Source of the DNA: JBFXCS01 sp050181915
Lineage (GTDB): Bacteria; Actinomycetota; Thermoleophilia; Miltoncostaeales; Miltoncostaeaceae
Assembly: GCA_050181915.1 (NCBI GenBank)
Contig: JBFXCS010000004.1
Location: forward strand, 248,001 to 312,000
DNA: 64,000 nucleotides
Reading direction: 5' to 3'
The notes beneath the pieces were generated by a model, which saw only the letters and a list, made by a program, of their open reading frames with translations, did no database searches and was not told the origin of the DNA. Of this stretch, positions 32,056-40,865 are shown in pieces. The position numbers were made by a program, and so were the translations under genes. The first letter of the stretch is position 1, and the number at the start of each line of letters is the position of its first letter.

Positions 32056-34417
32056 CGCTGCGCGGCGCCTTGTGCGGCTCGAGCGCGCGCGCCACGTGGC
32101 GGCGCAGCTCGGCGGCCAGGTCACCGGCCCCGGCCCCGGGGGCGACGACGACGTAGGCGGCCGGGCGCAGCAGCCCGTCGTCGTCGGGCCGTCCCACCAC
32201 CACCGCCTCGGCCACCGCCGGGTGGGTGAGCAGGGCGCCCTCGACCTCGGTGGGGCTCACCCATCGCGCGTCCACCTTGAAGAGGTCGTCCGAGCGGCCC
32301 AGGTGGCGGTAGATCCCGTCGCGCTCGGTCAGCACGTCGCCCATCCGCAGCCACGGCCCGAACACCAGGTCCCGGGTGAGCTCGGCGCGCCGCCAGTAGC
32401 CCGAGGTGTTCGAGGGGCTGCGGATCCAGAGGCGGCCCGGATCGCCCGGCGCCACCGGCCGCCCCTCGTCGTCGGCCAGCCGGATCTCGACGCCGGCCAC
32501 GGCGCGCCCCAGGGTGCCCGGCTCCGCCGGCTCGCCGGGCCGGGTGGAGATGACCACGTTCGAGCACTCCGAGCACCCGAGCCCCTCGATCAGGTCGATG
32601 CCCGCCACCTGGCGCAGCCGCTCGCCCACGCTGGGCGGCAGGCTGTCGCCGGACGACACGCCCAGCCGCACGCCGGCCAGCGCCCCCGGGTCGGGGTGGC
32701 GCTCGAGGAAGCGGGAGAGCTGGGCCCAGAAGGTCGGCACCCCGGTCAGCACGGTCACGCGCTCGCGGGCCACGGTGCCCAGCACCGCGCGCGGGGTGGG
32801 CATCACGCCGTTCAGCACGGCCGTCGCGCCCCGGCCCAGCACCCGGAAGAAGCCGTTGCCGAAGCCCAGCGAGGTGAACAGGCGCGCCATCGAGTGGCAG
32901 CGGTCGCCGGGGCCGAGCGCCAGCACCTCCGCCGCGTAGGTCTCGATGCCGGCGCGCATGTCGCCGTGGCCGTGCATGGCGCCCTTCGGGCGGCCGGTGG
33001 AGCCGGACGAGTAGATGAGGTAGGCGAGGTCCTCCGGGTGGACCGCGGCGACGGGCGCCGGCTCGCCGGCGTCGAGCGAGGCGGGCGTGAGCACGGCGGG
33101 GCCCGGCGGGGTGGGGGCGCCGGGCTCGCGCACCGCGGCCGCCGGCTCGCAGTCGTCGATGACGTCGGCGAGGCGCTCCGGCCCCGCCGACGGGTCGAGC
33201 GGCACCGGCACCGCGCCCAGGCGGGCGGCTCCGAGGAAGGCGGCGACCCAGCCGCGCCCGTCGCGCACGGCCACGAGCACCCGGTCGCCGCGGCGCACGC
33301 CCGCGGCGGCCAGCGCCCCCGCCGCCCGGGCCGAGGCGGCCGACAGCGCCGCGTAGGTCCACGAGCCGCCCTCGTCGACCACCGCCTCGGCGTCGGCGAG
33401 GTCGCCGCGGGCGTGCCGCTCGACCAGCAGCTCCACCAGGTTGTGCTCGGGGCGCGCGCTGTGGGGCGCGCCGCCGGCCGGCGCCGGCGCGGCGGGCAGC
33501 GCGGCCTCGGCGAGGGCGTCGAGGGCCTCGGCCGGCAGCCGCGAGGGCAGCGCCAGCACCGCGTCGGTCACCCCCGCCGCGGCGTGGGCGGCCAGCGCGG
33601 CGCGCAGCTCGTCCGGGGGCGCCACGATGCCGGTGCCGCGCAGCCAGCGCAGCACCGCGGCGGGGGTGGCGCCCAGCGCGCGGGCCTCCTCGGCCAGCCA
33701 GGCCTCCGCCTCCCGCCGCGACGGCGCCGGCAGGGCGAAGGTGTAGAGGGCGCACGCCGGCGGCGGCCGGCCGGCGGCCAGGCGGGCCTCCTCGGCCACG
33801 GCCAGGCGGGCCGCGACGGCCTCCGGGTCGGTCCAGGCCGCGACGATGCCGTCGGCGCGCTCGCCCGCCAGGCGCAGCAGCCGGGGCCGGTGGGCGGCCA
33901 GCCAGATCGGCGGTCCGCCGGGCTGCACGGGCGCGGGCCGGTTGGGCGCCCCGTCGAGGAGGCCGGGCAGGTCGGCCCCGTCGGGGTGGTCGAACATGGC
34001 GCGTAGCGCGTCGAGCGCCCGCGCCACGCCCTCCGTGCGCTCGCGCGGCGTGCCGAAGGGGACGCCGTAGGCGCGGTGCTCCGGCACGTCCGAGCCGGTG
34101 CCGAGGCCCAGCGTCAGGCGCCCCGCCGAGATGACGTCGAGGATCGTGGCCATCTTGGCCGCGAGCGGCGCCGGCCGGTAGCTGGCCGACATCACCGCGA
34201 TGCCCAGGCGGGCGCGGCGGGTGAGGGCCGCGAGCGCGGCGAGGGTCACGAACGCGTCGAAGGCCGGCTCGTCCTTCAGCCGTCCCGGCGACTGCAGGTG
34301 GTCGTTGACCCAGATGCCGTCGAACCCCAGGCGCTCGGCGCGCGCCGCGAAATCGCGGACCGCGCCCCACCCCGAGCCGTACTGCGGGATGCGGACCCCG
34401 ATCCGGGGGAGGGTCAC
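31985..34417 (-). CDS. Luciferase-like monooxygenase fused to acyl-CoA/benzoate-CoA ligase
   Basis: 810 aa in one uninterrupted frame. Residues 1-310 are an F420-dependent LLM-class oxidoreductase TIM barrel (MTLPRIGVRIPQYGSGW, GFDGIWVNDH, LGLGTGSD, GTPRERTEG). Residues 325-810 are an AMP-binding ligase nearest to benzoate-CoA ligases: P-loop YSSGSTGRPKG, acid-binding region LGCSECSNV, GRSDDLFKV and the catalytic Lys in LPSGKLDRR. The protein would adenylate a carboxylic acid, form its CoA ester and oxidise it, or the reverse, but the substrate cannot be deduced. No frame break is visible between the halves. Confidence 0.88.
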   Translation of the reverse strand: MTLPRIGVRIPQYGSGWGAVRDFAARAERLGFDGIWVNDHLQSPGRLKDEPAFDAFVTLAALAALTRRARLGIAVMSASYRPAPLAAKMATILDVISAGRLTLGLGTGSDVPEHRAYGVPFGTPRERTEGVARALDALRAMFDHPDGADLPGLLDGAPNRPAPVQPGGPPIWLAAHRPRLLRLAGERADGIVAAWTDPEAVAARLAVAEEARLAAGRPPPACALYTFALPAPSRREAEAWLAEEARALGATPAAVLRWLRGTGIVAPPDELRAALAAHAAAGVTDAVLALPSRLPAEALDALAEAALPAAPAPAGGAPHSARPEHNLVELLVERHARGDLADAEAVVDEGGSWTYAALSAASARAAGALAAAGVRRGDRVLVAVRDGRGWVAAFLGAARLGAVPVPLDPSAGPERLADVIDDCEPAAAVREPGAPTPPGPAVLTPASLDAGEPAPVAAVHPEDLAYLIYSSGSTGRPKGAMHGHGDMRAGIETYAAEVLALGPGDRCHSMARLFTSLGFGNGFFRVLGRGATAVLNGVMPTPRAVLGTVARERVTVLTGVPTFWAQLSRFLERHPDPGALAGVRLGVSSGDSLPPSVGERLRQVAGIDLIEGLGCSECSNVVISTRPGEPAEPGTLGRAVAGVEIRLADDEGRPVAPGDPGRLWIRSPSNTSGYWRRAELTRDLVFGPWLRMGDVLTERDGIYRHLGRSDDLFKVDARWVSPTEVEGALLTHPAVAEAVVVGRPDDDGLLRPAAYVVVAPGAGAGDLAAELRRHVARALEPHKAPRSVTVLDALPRLPSGKLDRRRLREG

Positions 34418-34430
34418 CTGGAGCGGAGGG

Positions 34431-35021
34431 TCATCCCGGGCCGAGGACGACGATCACGTCGGCGTCGGGCGCCGCGGCCTGCGCCGCGGAGGCGACGGGC
34501 CCGCCGGCCGGCAGGGCCTGGACCTGCGCGATGCCCAGGTCGCTGCCCGCCCGGTCGGCGGCGGCCTCGTTGTCGCCGCGGTAGTAGACGATCGACGGCT
34601 TGCCGGTCTGCACGGGCGCGTCGCCCGTGGCGACCGATGCGTAGCCGAGGCTCTCGGCCTGGTCGGCGGTCTGGCCGGCGAGGCCGGTGGTGCCCACGCC
34701 GTTCAGCACGGCCAGCGACACCTGGGAGCGATCGGGCGGCGGCGTGGCGGGCTCCTGGGCGCTGGAGGTCGGCGCCGTCGTGGTGGACGCGCCCGTCGTG
34801 GTGCCCGTCGCGGTCGTGCTCGTGCCGGTGGTGGTGGTGCCGGTGGTGGACGTGCCCGGCTCCGGGGGGGCGAGCACGGTGACCGGCCCGTCGTCGCCGC
34901 GGAGCACCCAGCCGCCGACGAAGCCGATGATGAGGCATGACACGACGAGGGCCAGCGGGCGGATCCAGGCACGGCTGCCCTGCGGGCCGTGCTGGCGTGT
35001 CGTGTCGTGATCCTGCGTCAA
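34431..35021 (-). CDS. LytR C-terminal domain membrane protein
   Basis: 196 aa. One helix (about 21-42), a Thr/Gly-rich linker of about 50 residues, then a LytR_C domain (about 105-196: QVSLAVLNGVGTTGLAGQTADQ, DADVIVVLG). LytR_C domains occur in wall-polymer ligases and stand-alone surface proteins; this one has no catalytic LCP domain. Start TTG 35021 is the first candidate before the basic N-terminus and is not certain. Confidence 0.82.
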   Translation of the reverse strand: MTQDHDTTRQHGPQGSRAWIRPLALVVSCLIIGFVGGWVLRGDDGPVTVLAPPEPGTSTTGTTTTGTSTTATGTTTGASTTTAPTSSAQEPATPPPDRSQVSLAVLNGVGTTGLAGQTADQAESLGYASVATGDAPVQTGKPSIVYYRGDNEAAADRAGSDLGIAQVQALPAGGPVASAAQAAAPDADVIVVLGPG

Positions 35022-35122
35022 GTCGCCGCCGGGGCCGGGTCTCGATAGCGGGCGTGATGCTAGCGATGGGCCCGGCCGTCATTCACACGTCCGTGACATC
35101 GGGTGCTTGTGTCCGGAGGGGG

Positions 35123-35131
35123 TGATAGAGT
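35123..35131 (+). promoter_or_regulatory. Extended -10 promoter upstream of the helicase
   Basis: TGATAGAGT fits TGnTAnnnT. Predicted start near 35138 leaves a leader of about 150 nt. The leader has a seven-codon frame (ATG 35270 to TGA 35293, GGAGG 11 nt upstream) that overlaps the helicase ATG. Confidence 0.4.
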
Positions 35132-35289
35132 GGCGCGCGGTCAGGCCCACCCCGCAGTCGGCGCCGCTCTCGGCGCGCCCGGACTGCCTCATGACCCCGG
35201 GTGGCGCAGGACAGTGACGCGCCGGACACGGCCCCGGTACCGCGCCGTGCCTTGGAGGAACGGCACGAGATGCCCGAAGGATCGCATCC

Positions 35290-37842
35290 ATGACCGAATC
35301 GACCGCCGCGGTCTCGCCCGGCGAGGCCCTGTCGCATGCGCTGAAGGACCCCTCGTCCGTCTGGCCGGACGTGGTGCTGCGGGAGCATCAGCTGGAGGCG
35401 CTCGACGAGCTGTCGGGCCGCCTGAGCCACGGCGCCACCCGCACCTGGGTGGACGCCCCCACCGGCTCGGGCAAGACGGTGATGTTCCTCGCCCTGGCCG
35501 CGGCGCTCGGCGGCAGCACGCTGGTGCTGGTGCCGCGGCGCAACCTGGCCGAGCAGACGGCGGCCGGCCTGGCGCGGCACTTCCCCTCGGTCCCCTCCCA
35601 TCCCGAGGGCCCCGACGCTGCCGGCAGGCCCGGCCTCGCGATCTGCACCTACCAGGCGGCGCTGCGCCACCAGGACCGGATGGACTGGGACTCGGTGGAC
35701 CTGCTGATCTGCGACGAGGCCCACGCCACCCTCGGCGCCCAGACGCGCAAGCTGCTGGACCGGGCGACCAACGCGGTGATCGTGGGCTTCACGGCGACGG
35801 GCGCGACCACCACCGGCCACGTCGAGCAGGTCTTCGGCCCGGTGGCCGCGACCCTCGACCGCCTCTCCGCCATCGAGCGCGGCATCCTCTGCCCCCTGCG
35901 CTCGCTGCGCGTCGAGCGGGCGGTCGACCTGTCGGACGTCGCGAAGGTGCGCGGCGACTTCGACCAGGCCAGCCTCGGCCGCGCCCTCGACCGGGCCAAG
36001 TGGCACCGCGCCTGCGCCGAGGTGTGGGTGGAGCACTTCCAGCCCCTCGGCCTGGCCGGCGTGGCGTACACCGCGACGGTGGCCCAGGCGCACGCGCTGG
36101 CCGAGGAGTTCACGGACCGCGGCGTGCGGGCCGCGGCGGTGTCGGGCCAGACGCCGGCGAAGGAGCTGCAGCGGGTCCTGTTCGACTTCGCCTCCGACCG
36201 GATCGACGTGCTCTGCAACGCCGACCTGCTCACCGAGGGCTGGGACGAGACGCGCGCGTCGGTGGTGATGCACCTGGCGCCCACCACCTCGGAGCGCGTG
36301 TTCGTGCAGCGCCTGGGCCGCGTGATGCGCCCCGCCCCCGACAAGGAGGCGGTGTCCGTCGAGTTCCTGCCGGCGGGCGACCCGATGGGCGTGCAGACCA
36401 GCCACGAGGTGTTCGGCCTCGGCTGGTACAAGCCGCTCGGCCGGGTGGCGGGGCCGCCCGAGGGTGGCGAGCGCGGCAAGCTGGCGAAGGCCGCGGCGCT
36501 GCTGGCCGAGAAGGACGGCGAGAGCGCGAAGCTGGTGAACCCGGCGGCCGCCCCGGGGCTCATCGCCGCCGGGCTCGCCGACGGGGGCTGGCGCGAGGCC
36601 GACCCGGCGCTGCTGCCCGTGACGCTGATGGAGGAGTGGGTCGAGGCGGCGTCCCGGGACGTCACGATCGACGAGCTCATCGACCTGGTGACGGTGGGCA
36701 TCGACCCGCTGGCGGCGGTCCCGTGGTGGGCGCTCAGCGGGCTGGTGGCGCGGCGCATGCACGACGGCGGCGACCAGCCGCTGTGGCGGGCGTGGGCCAC
36801 GGCCCTCCTGGTGCAGCCGGACCTGCGGCGGGCGCTGCCGGTGGACGCGCCGCGCCGCGTGCTCGACCGCCTCCGCATGACCTCGCGCGAGCGGCTGCGG
36901 GCGCTGTGGTGGCACGCCGACCACTCCGACCGCTGGGAGCGGCTGGCCACGCTCGAGCAGCTCGGCCGGTCGGGCGACCGCCGCCGCCGCTGGTCGGCGC
37001 TCGACGAGGCGTCGACCTGGGCGCCCAGCTGGGCGTGGGACGTCTCCCGGGCGCTGGCCGACGACACGCGCCCGGGCCGCAACCAGGAGGTCGCCCGCAT
37101 CGCGGCCTGGGAGGCCCACCACCTGATCTCCAACGGCGGCGAGCTGGCGCTGATCGCCCTGTGGCTGCGGGCGGCGGGCGAGCCCCCGCCCGAGCCGGTG
37201 GCGCCGGACCCCGACGCGGGCCTGCGCCTGGGCCAGGCGGTGCGCCTGCTGGTGATGCTGGGGCCGGGTGACGTGCCGGCGCGCAGCGAGCATCTGCGGC
37301 TCGCCGGCCGCGCCGCCGCGGCGGTGGGGGGATGGGCGCAGCTGCGCGGGGCCCTGGACGCGCTCGACCTCGAGAGCGCCGACGCCCGCCGGGCGCTGCG
37401 GGCGGCGGTCGGCGCGATGCAGCCCAAGGCGCTCCTGTCGCGGCGGGCCTGGAACGCGCTGCGCGCCCGGTTCCCGCGGCTGCCGGAGCCCGAGGTGGTG
37501 GGCGTCGGCGAGTCCCGCAAGAAGGCCGCGGGCGAAGAGGGCGCCGCGCCGCGCACCCGCCGCCGGCGCCGCCGGCGCCTGCGCAGCGGCGCCGGCGCCG
37601 AGGGGGCTGCCGCCAACGCCGCCGCCAACGGCGGAACGGGCGCCGACGCCCCGGAGCGGCGCGACGACCAGGCGTCGCCGCAGGAGGGCGCGCCGGCCGC
37701 CCGCCGCCGGCGCCGCCGGCGGCGCCGGGGGCGGTCGGGGGCGAACGGCAACGGCGCGGCGGGGAGCGCCGAGGGCGCGCGGACCACGGCGGCCGGCGGG
37801 GGCGACGGACCCTCCGGCGGGGCGGACGCATCCGCGTCGTGA
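35290..37842 (+). CDS. SF2 DEAH-type helicase with arginine-rich tail
   Basis: 850 aa. Motif I APTGSGKTV (about 57-65), motif II ICDEAHATLG (DEAH), motif III FTATG, and motif VI QRLGRVMRP. The helicase core spans about 25-400. The middle (400-735) is helical and unassigned. The last 115 residues have two Arg-rich blocks separated by Ala/Gly linkers and probably bind nucleic acid non-specifically. It resembles the DNA-repair/restriction-type DEAD helicases (RadD/UvrB-like core) rather than RNA helicases. Coupled to a small downstream gene by GTGA. Confidence 0.85.
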   Translation: MTESTAAVSPGEALSHALKDPSSVWPDVVLREHQLEALDELSGRLSHGATRTWVDAPTGSGKTVMFLALAAALGGSTLVLVPRRNLAEQTAAGLARHFPSVPSHPEGPDAAGRPGLAICTYQAALRHQDRMDWDSVDLLICDEAHATLGAQTRKLLDRATNAVIVGFTATGATTTGHVEQVFGPVAATLDRLSAIERGILCPLRSLRVERAVDLSDVAKVRGDFDQASLGRALDRAKWHRACAEVWVEHFQPLGLAGVAYTATVAQAHALAEEFTDRGVRAAAVSGQTPAKELQRVLFDFASDRIDVLCNADLLTEGWDETRASVVMHLAPTTSERVFVQRLGRVMRPAPDKEAVSVEFLPAGDPMGVQTSHEVFGLGWYKPLGRVAGPPEGGERGKLAKAAALLAEKDGESAKLVNPAAAPGLIAAGLADGGWREADPALLPVTLMEEWVEAASRDVTIDELIDLVTVGIDPLAAVPWWALSGLVARRMHDGGDQPLWRAWATALLVQPDLRRALPVDAPRRVLDRLRMTSRERLRALWWHADHSDRWERLATLEQLGRSGDRRRRWSALDEASTWAPSWAWDVSRALADDTRPGRNQEVARIAAWEAHHLISNGGELALIALWLRAAGEPPPEPVAPDPDAGLRLGQAVRLLVMLGPGDVPARSEHLRLAGRAAAAVGGWAQLRGALDALDLESADARRALRAAVGAMQPKALLSRRAWNALRARFPRLPEPEVVGVGESRKKAAGEEGAAPRTRRRRRRRLRSGAGAEGAAANAAANGGTGADAPERRDDQASPQEGAPAARRRRRRRRRGRSGANGNGAAGSAEGARTTAAGGGDGPSGGADASAS

Positions 37843-38069
37843 GCAGCGCCGAGGAGGTCGCGGACCAGATGTGGAGCCGGGTGCGGCTCCTCGCGTCCCG
37901 GGTCGCGCCCTTGGCCGAGCTCGACGCCCTCGGCGAGCTCGACGAGGACGGCCGCGCGCGCCTCGACGCCCTGCGCGTGCGCGCCGCCCGGGCGGCGGAG
38001 CGGGCCCGCCTGGCCGACGAGCTGGCCGACAAGGTGCACCTCGCCCTGGCGGGGCGCACGACCGCCTGA
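37839..38069 (+). CDS. Small helical protein coupled to the helicase (76 aa)
   Basis: Starts at GTG 37839 inside the helicase stop. Almost entirely helical and charged (EEVADQMWSRVRLLASRV, ARLDALRVRAARAAERARLADEL), probably a coiled coil. Co-translation suggests it acts with the helicase. No family recognised. Confidence 0.6.
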   Translation: MSSAEEVADQMWSRVRLLASRVAPLAELDALGELDEDGRARLDALRVRAARAAERARLADELADKVHLALAGRTTA

Positions 38070-38130
38070 GCGGGCCCGGGCCGCGTCCCGGAGTCCCCGC
38101 GCCCGCCCCCTGTCCGGCGGGGACGGGCGC

Positions 38131-38697
38131 GGAGACGTCCCGGGTCCACACGCCGGCCGCCAGGCCGTAGTGCGAGTCGTTCGCCTGGCGGGCGAGGTCG
38201 TCGATGTCGGCGAACGGCATCGCCGCGATCACCGGCCCGAAGATCTCCTCCCGCACGATGCGGTGGTCGGGCTGCGCGTCCACGAGGACCGTCGGCTTCA
38301 CGAACCAGCCGTCGCCGTCGATCGCGGAGCCGCCGACGACGGCCCGGCTGCCCTCCTCGGCGCCCGCCGCGAGGTAGCCGGTCACCCGGTCGAACTGCTC
38401 CTGCGACACGAGCGGCCCCATCTCGGTGTCCGGGTCTGGGCCGTGGCCGACCTTGATGGTGCGGGCCGCCTCGGCCACGCCCTCGACCACCCGGTCGAAC
38501 TGGTCCTGCTGGATGTAGAGGCGCGAGCCCGCGCTGCAGACCTCGCCCTGGTTGAAGAAGATCCCCTGCGCGGCGCCCGCGACGGCGGCGTCCACGTCGG
38601 CGTCCGACAGGATGATGCTGGGCGACTTGCCGCCCAGCTCCAGGCTGACGCGCTTCAGGTTGCCGGAGGCCCGGGCCGCGACGGCACGGAGCTGCCC
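38131..38697 (-). pseudogene. Aldehyde dehydrogenase fragment
   Basis: About 190 residues of a normally 480-500-residue NAD-dependent aldehyde dehydrogenase. The catalytic Glu region VSLELGGKSP and catalytic Cys region FFNQGEVCSAGSR are intact, and it reads through to YGLAAGVWTRDVS. The N-terminal NAD-binding part is absent before GNLKRV and the C-terminal third is absent after VWTRDVS. Both ends drop into unrelated sequence, so this is a deletion remnant, not a sequencing frameshift. Confidence 0.82.
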
Positions 38698-38813
38698 GCG
38701 CCCTGGTAGCCGACGCCGACCTCGCCCGGGCGCGGGGTCGGCGGTCCACCACGCGGGGGCCGGCTCGGCTGCCCGGCTGCCGCCGCCGGCCGCGTTCGTG
38801 ATGAGGCGATGGT

Positions 38814-38830
38814 CCTCTTAAGAGGCCTCT
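38814..38830. promoter_or_regulatory. Overlapping palindromes upstream of the protease gene
   Basis: CCTCTTAAGAGG (38814-38825) is a perfect 12-bp palindrome overlapping AGAGGCCTCT (38821-38830), a perfect 10-bp palindrome. They lie 36-52 bp before a TACAAC box. A binding site for a dimeric regulator is likely. Confidence 0.4.
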
Positions 38831-38878
38831 AACCGGATTCCCGGCGCGATCTCAGGAAGGCGCGGTACAACAGTCCCC

Positions 38879-39811
38879 GTGAGCACTCCCCCGCTTCCGC
38901 CGCTCGAGCCGCGACGCCGCCCGGAGGGGCTTCCGCCCCTCGCGCCGCGGCCGGAGCGGGCGGAGCCGCTCCGGCCCCTCGGGGCCGACGCGACCGCGCC
39001 CCCGTCCAAGGGGGCGCTGCCTCCCCTCGTCACGTCGCCGGCCGGCGACCCGCCGCCCCCGCCCCGCGGGCCGCGGCGACCGTCGACCCGTCGCCTCGGA
39101 ACCGTCACCGCGTTCGCCGCGGCGGTCGTGGTGGCGGGAGCGGCCGGCGGCGTGGCGGGGCGTCTGAGCGACGACTCGGACACGGCGACCACGACCACCG
39201 TCTCCACCACCACGGTCGCGCCCACCCCCGCCGGCGACGACACGAGCCTCGCCCCGCTGGTGGCAGCGACGGCGCCCTCGGTGGTGCAGGTGGTCAGCGG
39301 CAGCAGTCAGGGCAGCGGGGTGATCCTCGAGCCCAGCGGCCTCGTCGTCACCAACCACCACGTGGTGCAGGGCGCCGACCAGGTCACCATCGTGACCAGC
39401 GACGACCGGCGCGTCCAGGCGTCGGTGGTCACCGACGACGAGCGCCAGGACCTCGCCATCCTGCGCCCGGCCGGCGCGGTGCCGCAGGGCGCGACGATGG
39501 CCGAGGAGCCCGACGGCGGCCTCGAGCCGGGCGACCGCGTGTTCGCCATCGGAAGCCCCTTCGGGCTGCAGAACACCGTCACCGCCGGCGTGGTCAGCGC
39601 CGTCGGCCGCACCAACCCGGACAACGGGGTGCCGATGATCCAGATCGACGCCCCCATCAACCCCGGCAACTCGGGCGGCGGCCTGTTCGACATGTCCGGC
39701 CGGCTGGTCGGCATCCCCACCTCGATCCTCGGCCCGATCCGCGGCAACGTGGGCATCGGCTTCGCCGTCCCCGTCTCCCGCGTCCGCACCCTGGTCGAGA
39801 CCACCCCCTAG
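38879..39811 (+). CDS. Trypsin-like serine protease, membrane anchored, without PDZ
   Basis: 310 aa. A Pro-rich cytoplasmic N-terminus (1-75) precedes one helix (about 77-97) and a Thr linker. The HtrA-type protease domain (about 125-310) has His in VVTNHHVVQG, Asp in RQDLAIL and Ser in NPGNSGGGLFD. There is no PDZ domain, shorter than HtrA/DegP. Acts outside the membrane, probably in envelope quality control. TACAAC (38866-38871) lies 7 nt before GTG 38879, so the transcript is probably leaderless. Confidence 0.92.
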   Translation: MSTPPLPPLEPRRRPEGLPPLAPRPERAEPLRPLGADATAPPSKGALPPLVTSPAGDPPPPPRGPRRPSTRRLGTVTAFAAAVVVAGAAGGVAGRLSDDSDTATTTTVSTTTVAPTPAGDDTSLAPLVAATAPSVVQVVSGSSQGSGVILEPSGLVVTNHHVVQGADQVTIVTSDDRRVQASVVTDDERQDLAILRPAGAVPQGATMAEEPDGGLEPGDRVFAIGSPFGLQNTVTAGVVSAVGRTNPDNGVPMIQIDAPINPGNSGGGLFDMSGRLVGIPTSILGPIRGNVGIGFAVPVSRVRTLVETTP

Positions 39812-39833
39812 CCCGACCCCGAAGGAGACCCCG

Positions 39834-40865
39834 ATGGACGACCACGACCCGCGAAGCGAGCCGACGCTGGTGCCCGCGGCCGGATCGACTCCCCGCGAGC
39901 GCATGGAGGCCGTCCTCTACGAGCTGCGCCGCGTGGTGGTGGGCCAGGACCGCCTCCTCGACCGGGTGCTGGTGTCGCTGCTGGCCCGCGGCCACGTGCT
40001 CCTGGAGGGGGTCCCCGGCCTCGCCAAGACGCTGACCCTGGAGACCGTCGCGCGGGTGTGCGGCGGCCGCTTCGCCCGCATCCAGTTCACCCCCGACCTG
40101 GTGCCGTCGGACGTGGTGGGCGGCCAGGTGCTCGATCGCGACGGGGCCTTCGCCACCCGCCTCGGCCCGGTGTTCGCGAACTTCGTGCTCGCCGACGAGA
40201 TCAACCGGGCGCCCGCCAAGGTGCAGTCGGCGCTGCTGGAGGTGATGGCCGAGGGGCACGCCTCGATCGCCGGCGAGAGCCACCCCACGCCGCGGCCCTT
40301 CTTCGTGCTCGCCACCCAGAACCCGATCGAGAGCGAGGGCGTGTACCCGCTGCCCGAGGCGCAGGTCGACCGCTTCGCGATGAAGCTGGTCGTCGGCTAT
40401 CCCAGCCCGGCCGACGAGGAGGAGATCGTGCGCCGCATGGCCTCCGACCCGCCCCGGCCCCGGCAGCTGCTCGACCCGGAGCAGATCCTCGAGCTGCAGG
40501 AGACCGCCGACGCGGTCTTCGTCGATCACCGGGTGCGCCATTACGCGGTGCGGCTGGTGAACGCCACCCGCAACCCGGCGGCAGAGGGCCTGGGCGACCT
40601 CGAGCCCTACCTCGACCTGGGCGGCTCGCCGCGCGCCTCCCTCGCCCTGATCCGCGGCGGCCGCGCGCTCGCCGTCATCCGGGGGCGCAACTACGTGCTG
40701 CCCGAGGACGTCCACAGCCTGTTCCACGACGTGCTGCGCCACCGCGTCGTGCTCTCGTACGAGGCGCTCGCCGCCGACGTGCGCCCCGACCAGGTGCTCG
40801 ACGCGATCGTCGACGCCATCCCCCAGCCCGCGGTGGAGCTCGGCAGTGGCCGGTCGGTCGCCTGA
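39834..40865 (+). CDS. moxR: MoxR-family AAA+ ATPase
   Basis: 343 aa. Walker A EGVPGLAKT, Walker B VLADEINRAP, sensor ATQNPIESEGVYPLPEAQVDRF. MoxR ATPases act as chaperones with VWA proteins. It heads an operon of moxR, DUF58 and two vwa genes, the classic aerotolerance-type (Bat) arrangement. AAGGAG lies 8 nt before the ATG. Confidence 0.95.
   Translation: MDDHDPRSEPTLVPAAGSTPRERMEAVLYELRRVVVGQDRLLDRVLVSLLARGHVLLEGVPGLAKTLTLETVARVCGGRFARIQFTPDLVPSDVVGGQVLDRDGAFATRLGPVFANFVLADEINRAPAKVQSALLEVMAEGHASIAGESHPTPRPFFVLATQNPIESEGVYPLPEAQVDRFAMKLVVGYPSPADEEEIVRRMASDPPRPRQLLDPEQILELQETADAVFVDHRVRHYAVRLVNATRNPAAEGLGDLEPYLDLGGSPRASLALIRGGRALAVIRGRNYVLPEDVHSLFHDVLRHRVVLSYEALAADVRPDQVLDAIVDAIPQPAVELGSGRSVA

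Noticed and set aside
35083..38595. A 1170-codon open frame on the minus strand
   Set aside because: It is the complement of the helicase gene in a GC-rich genome; only its first part (38131-38595) carries real aldehyde dehydrogenase sequence.
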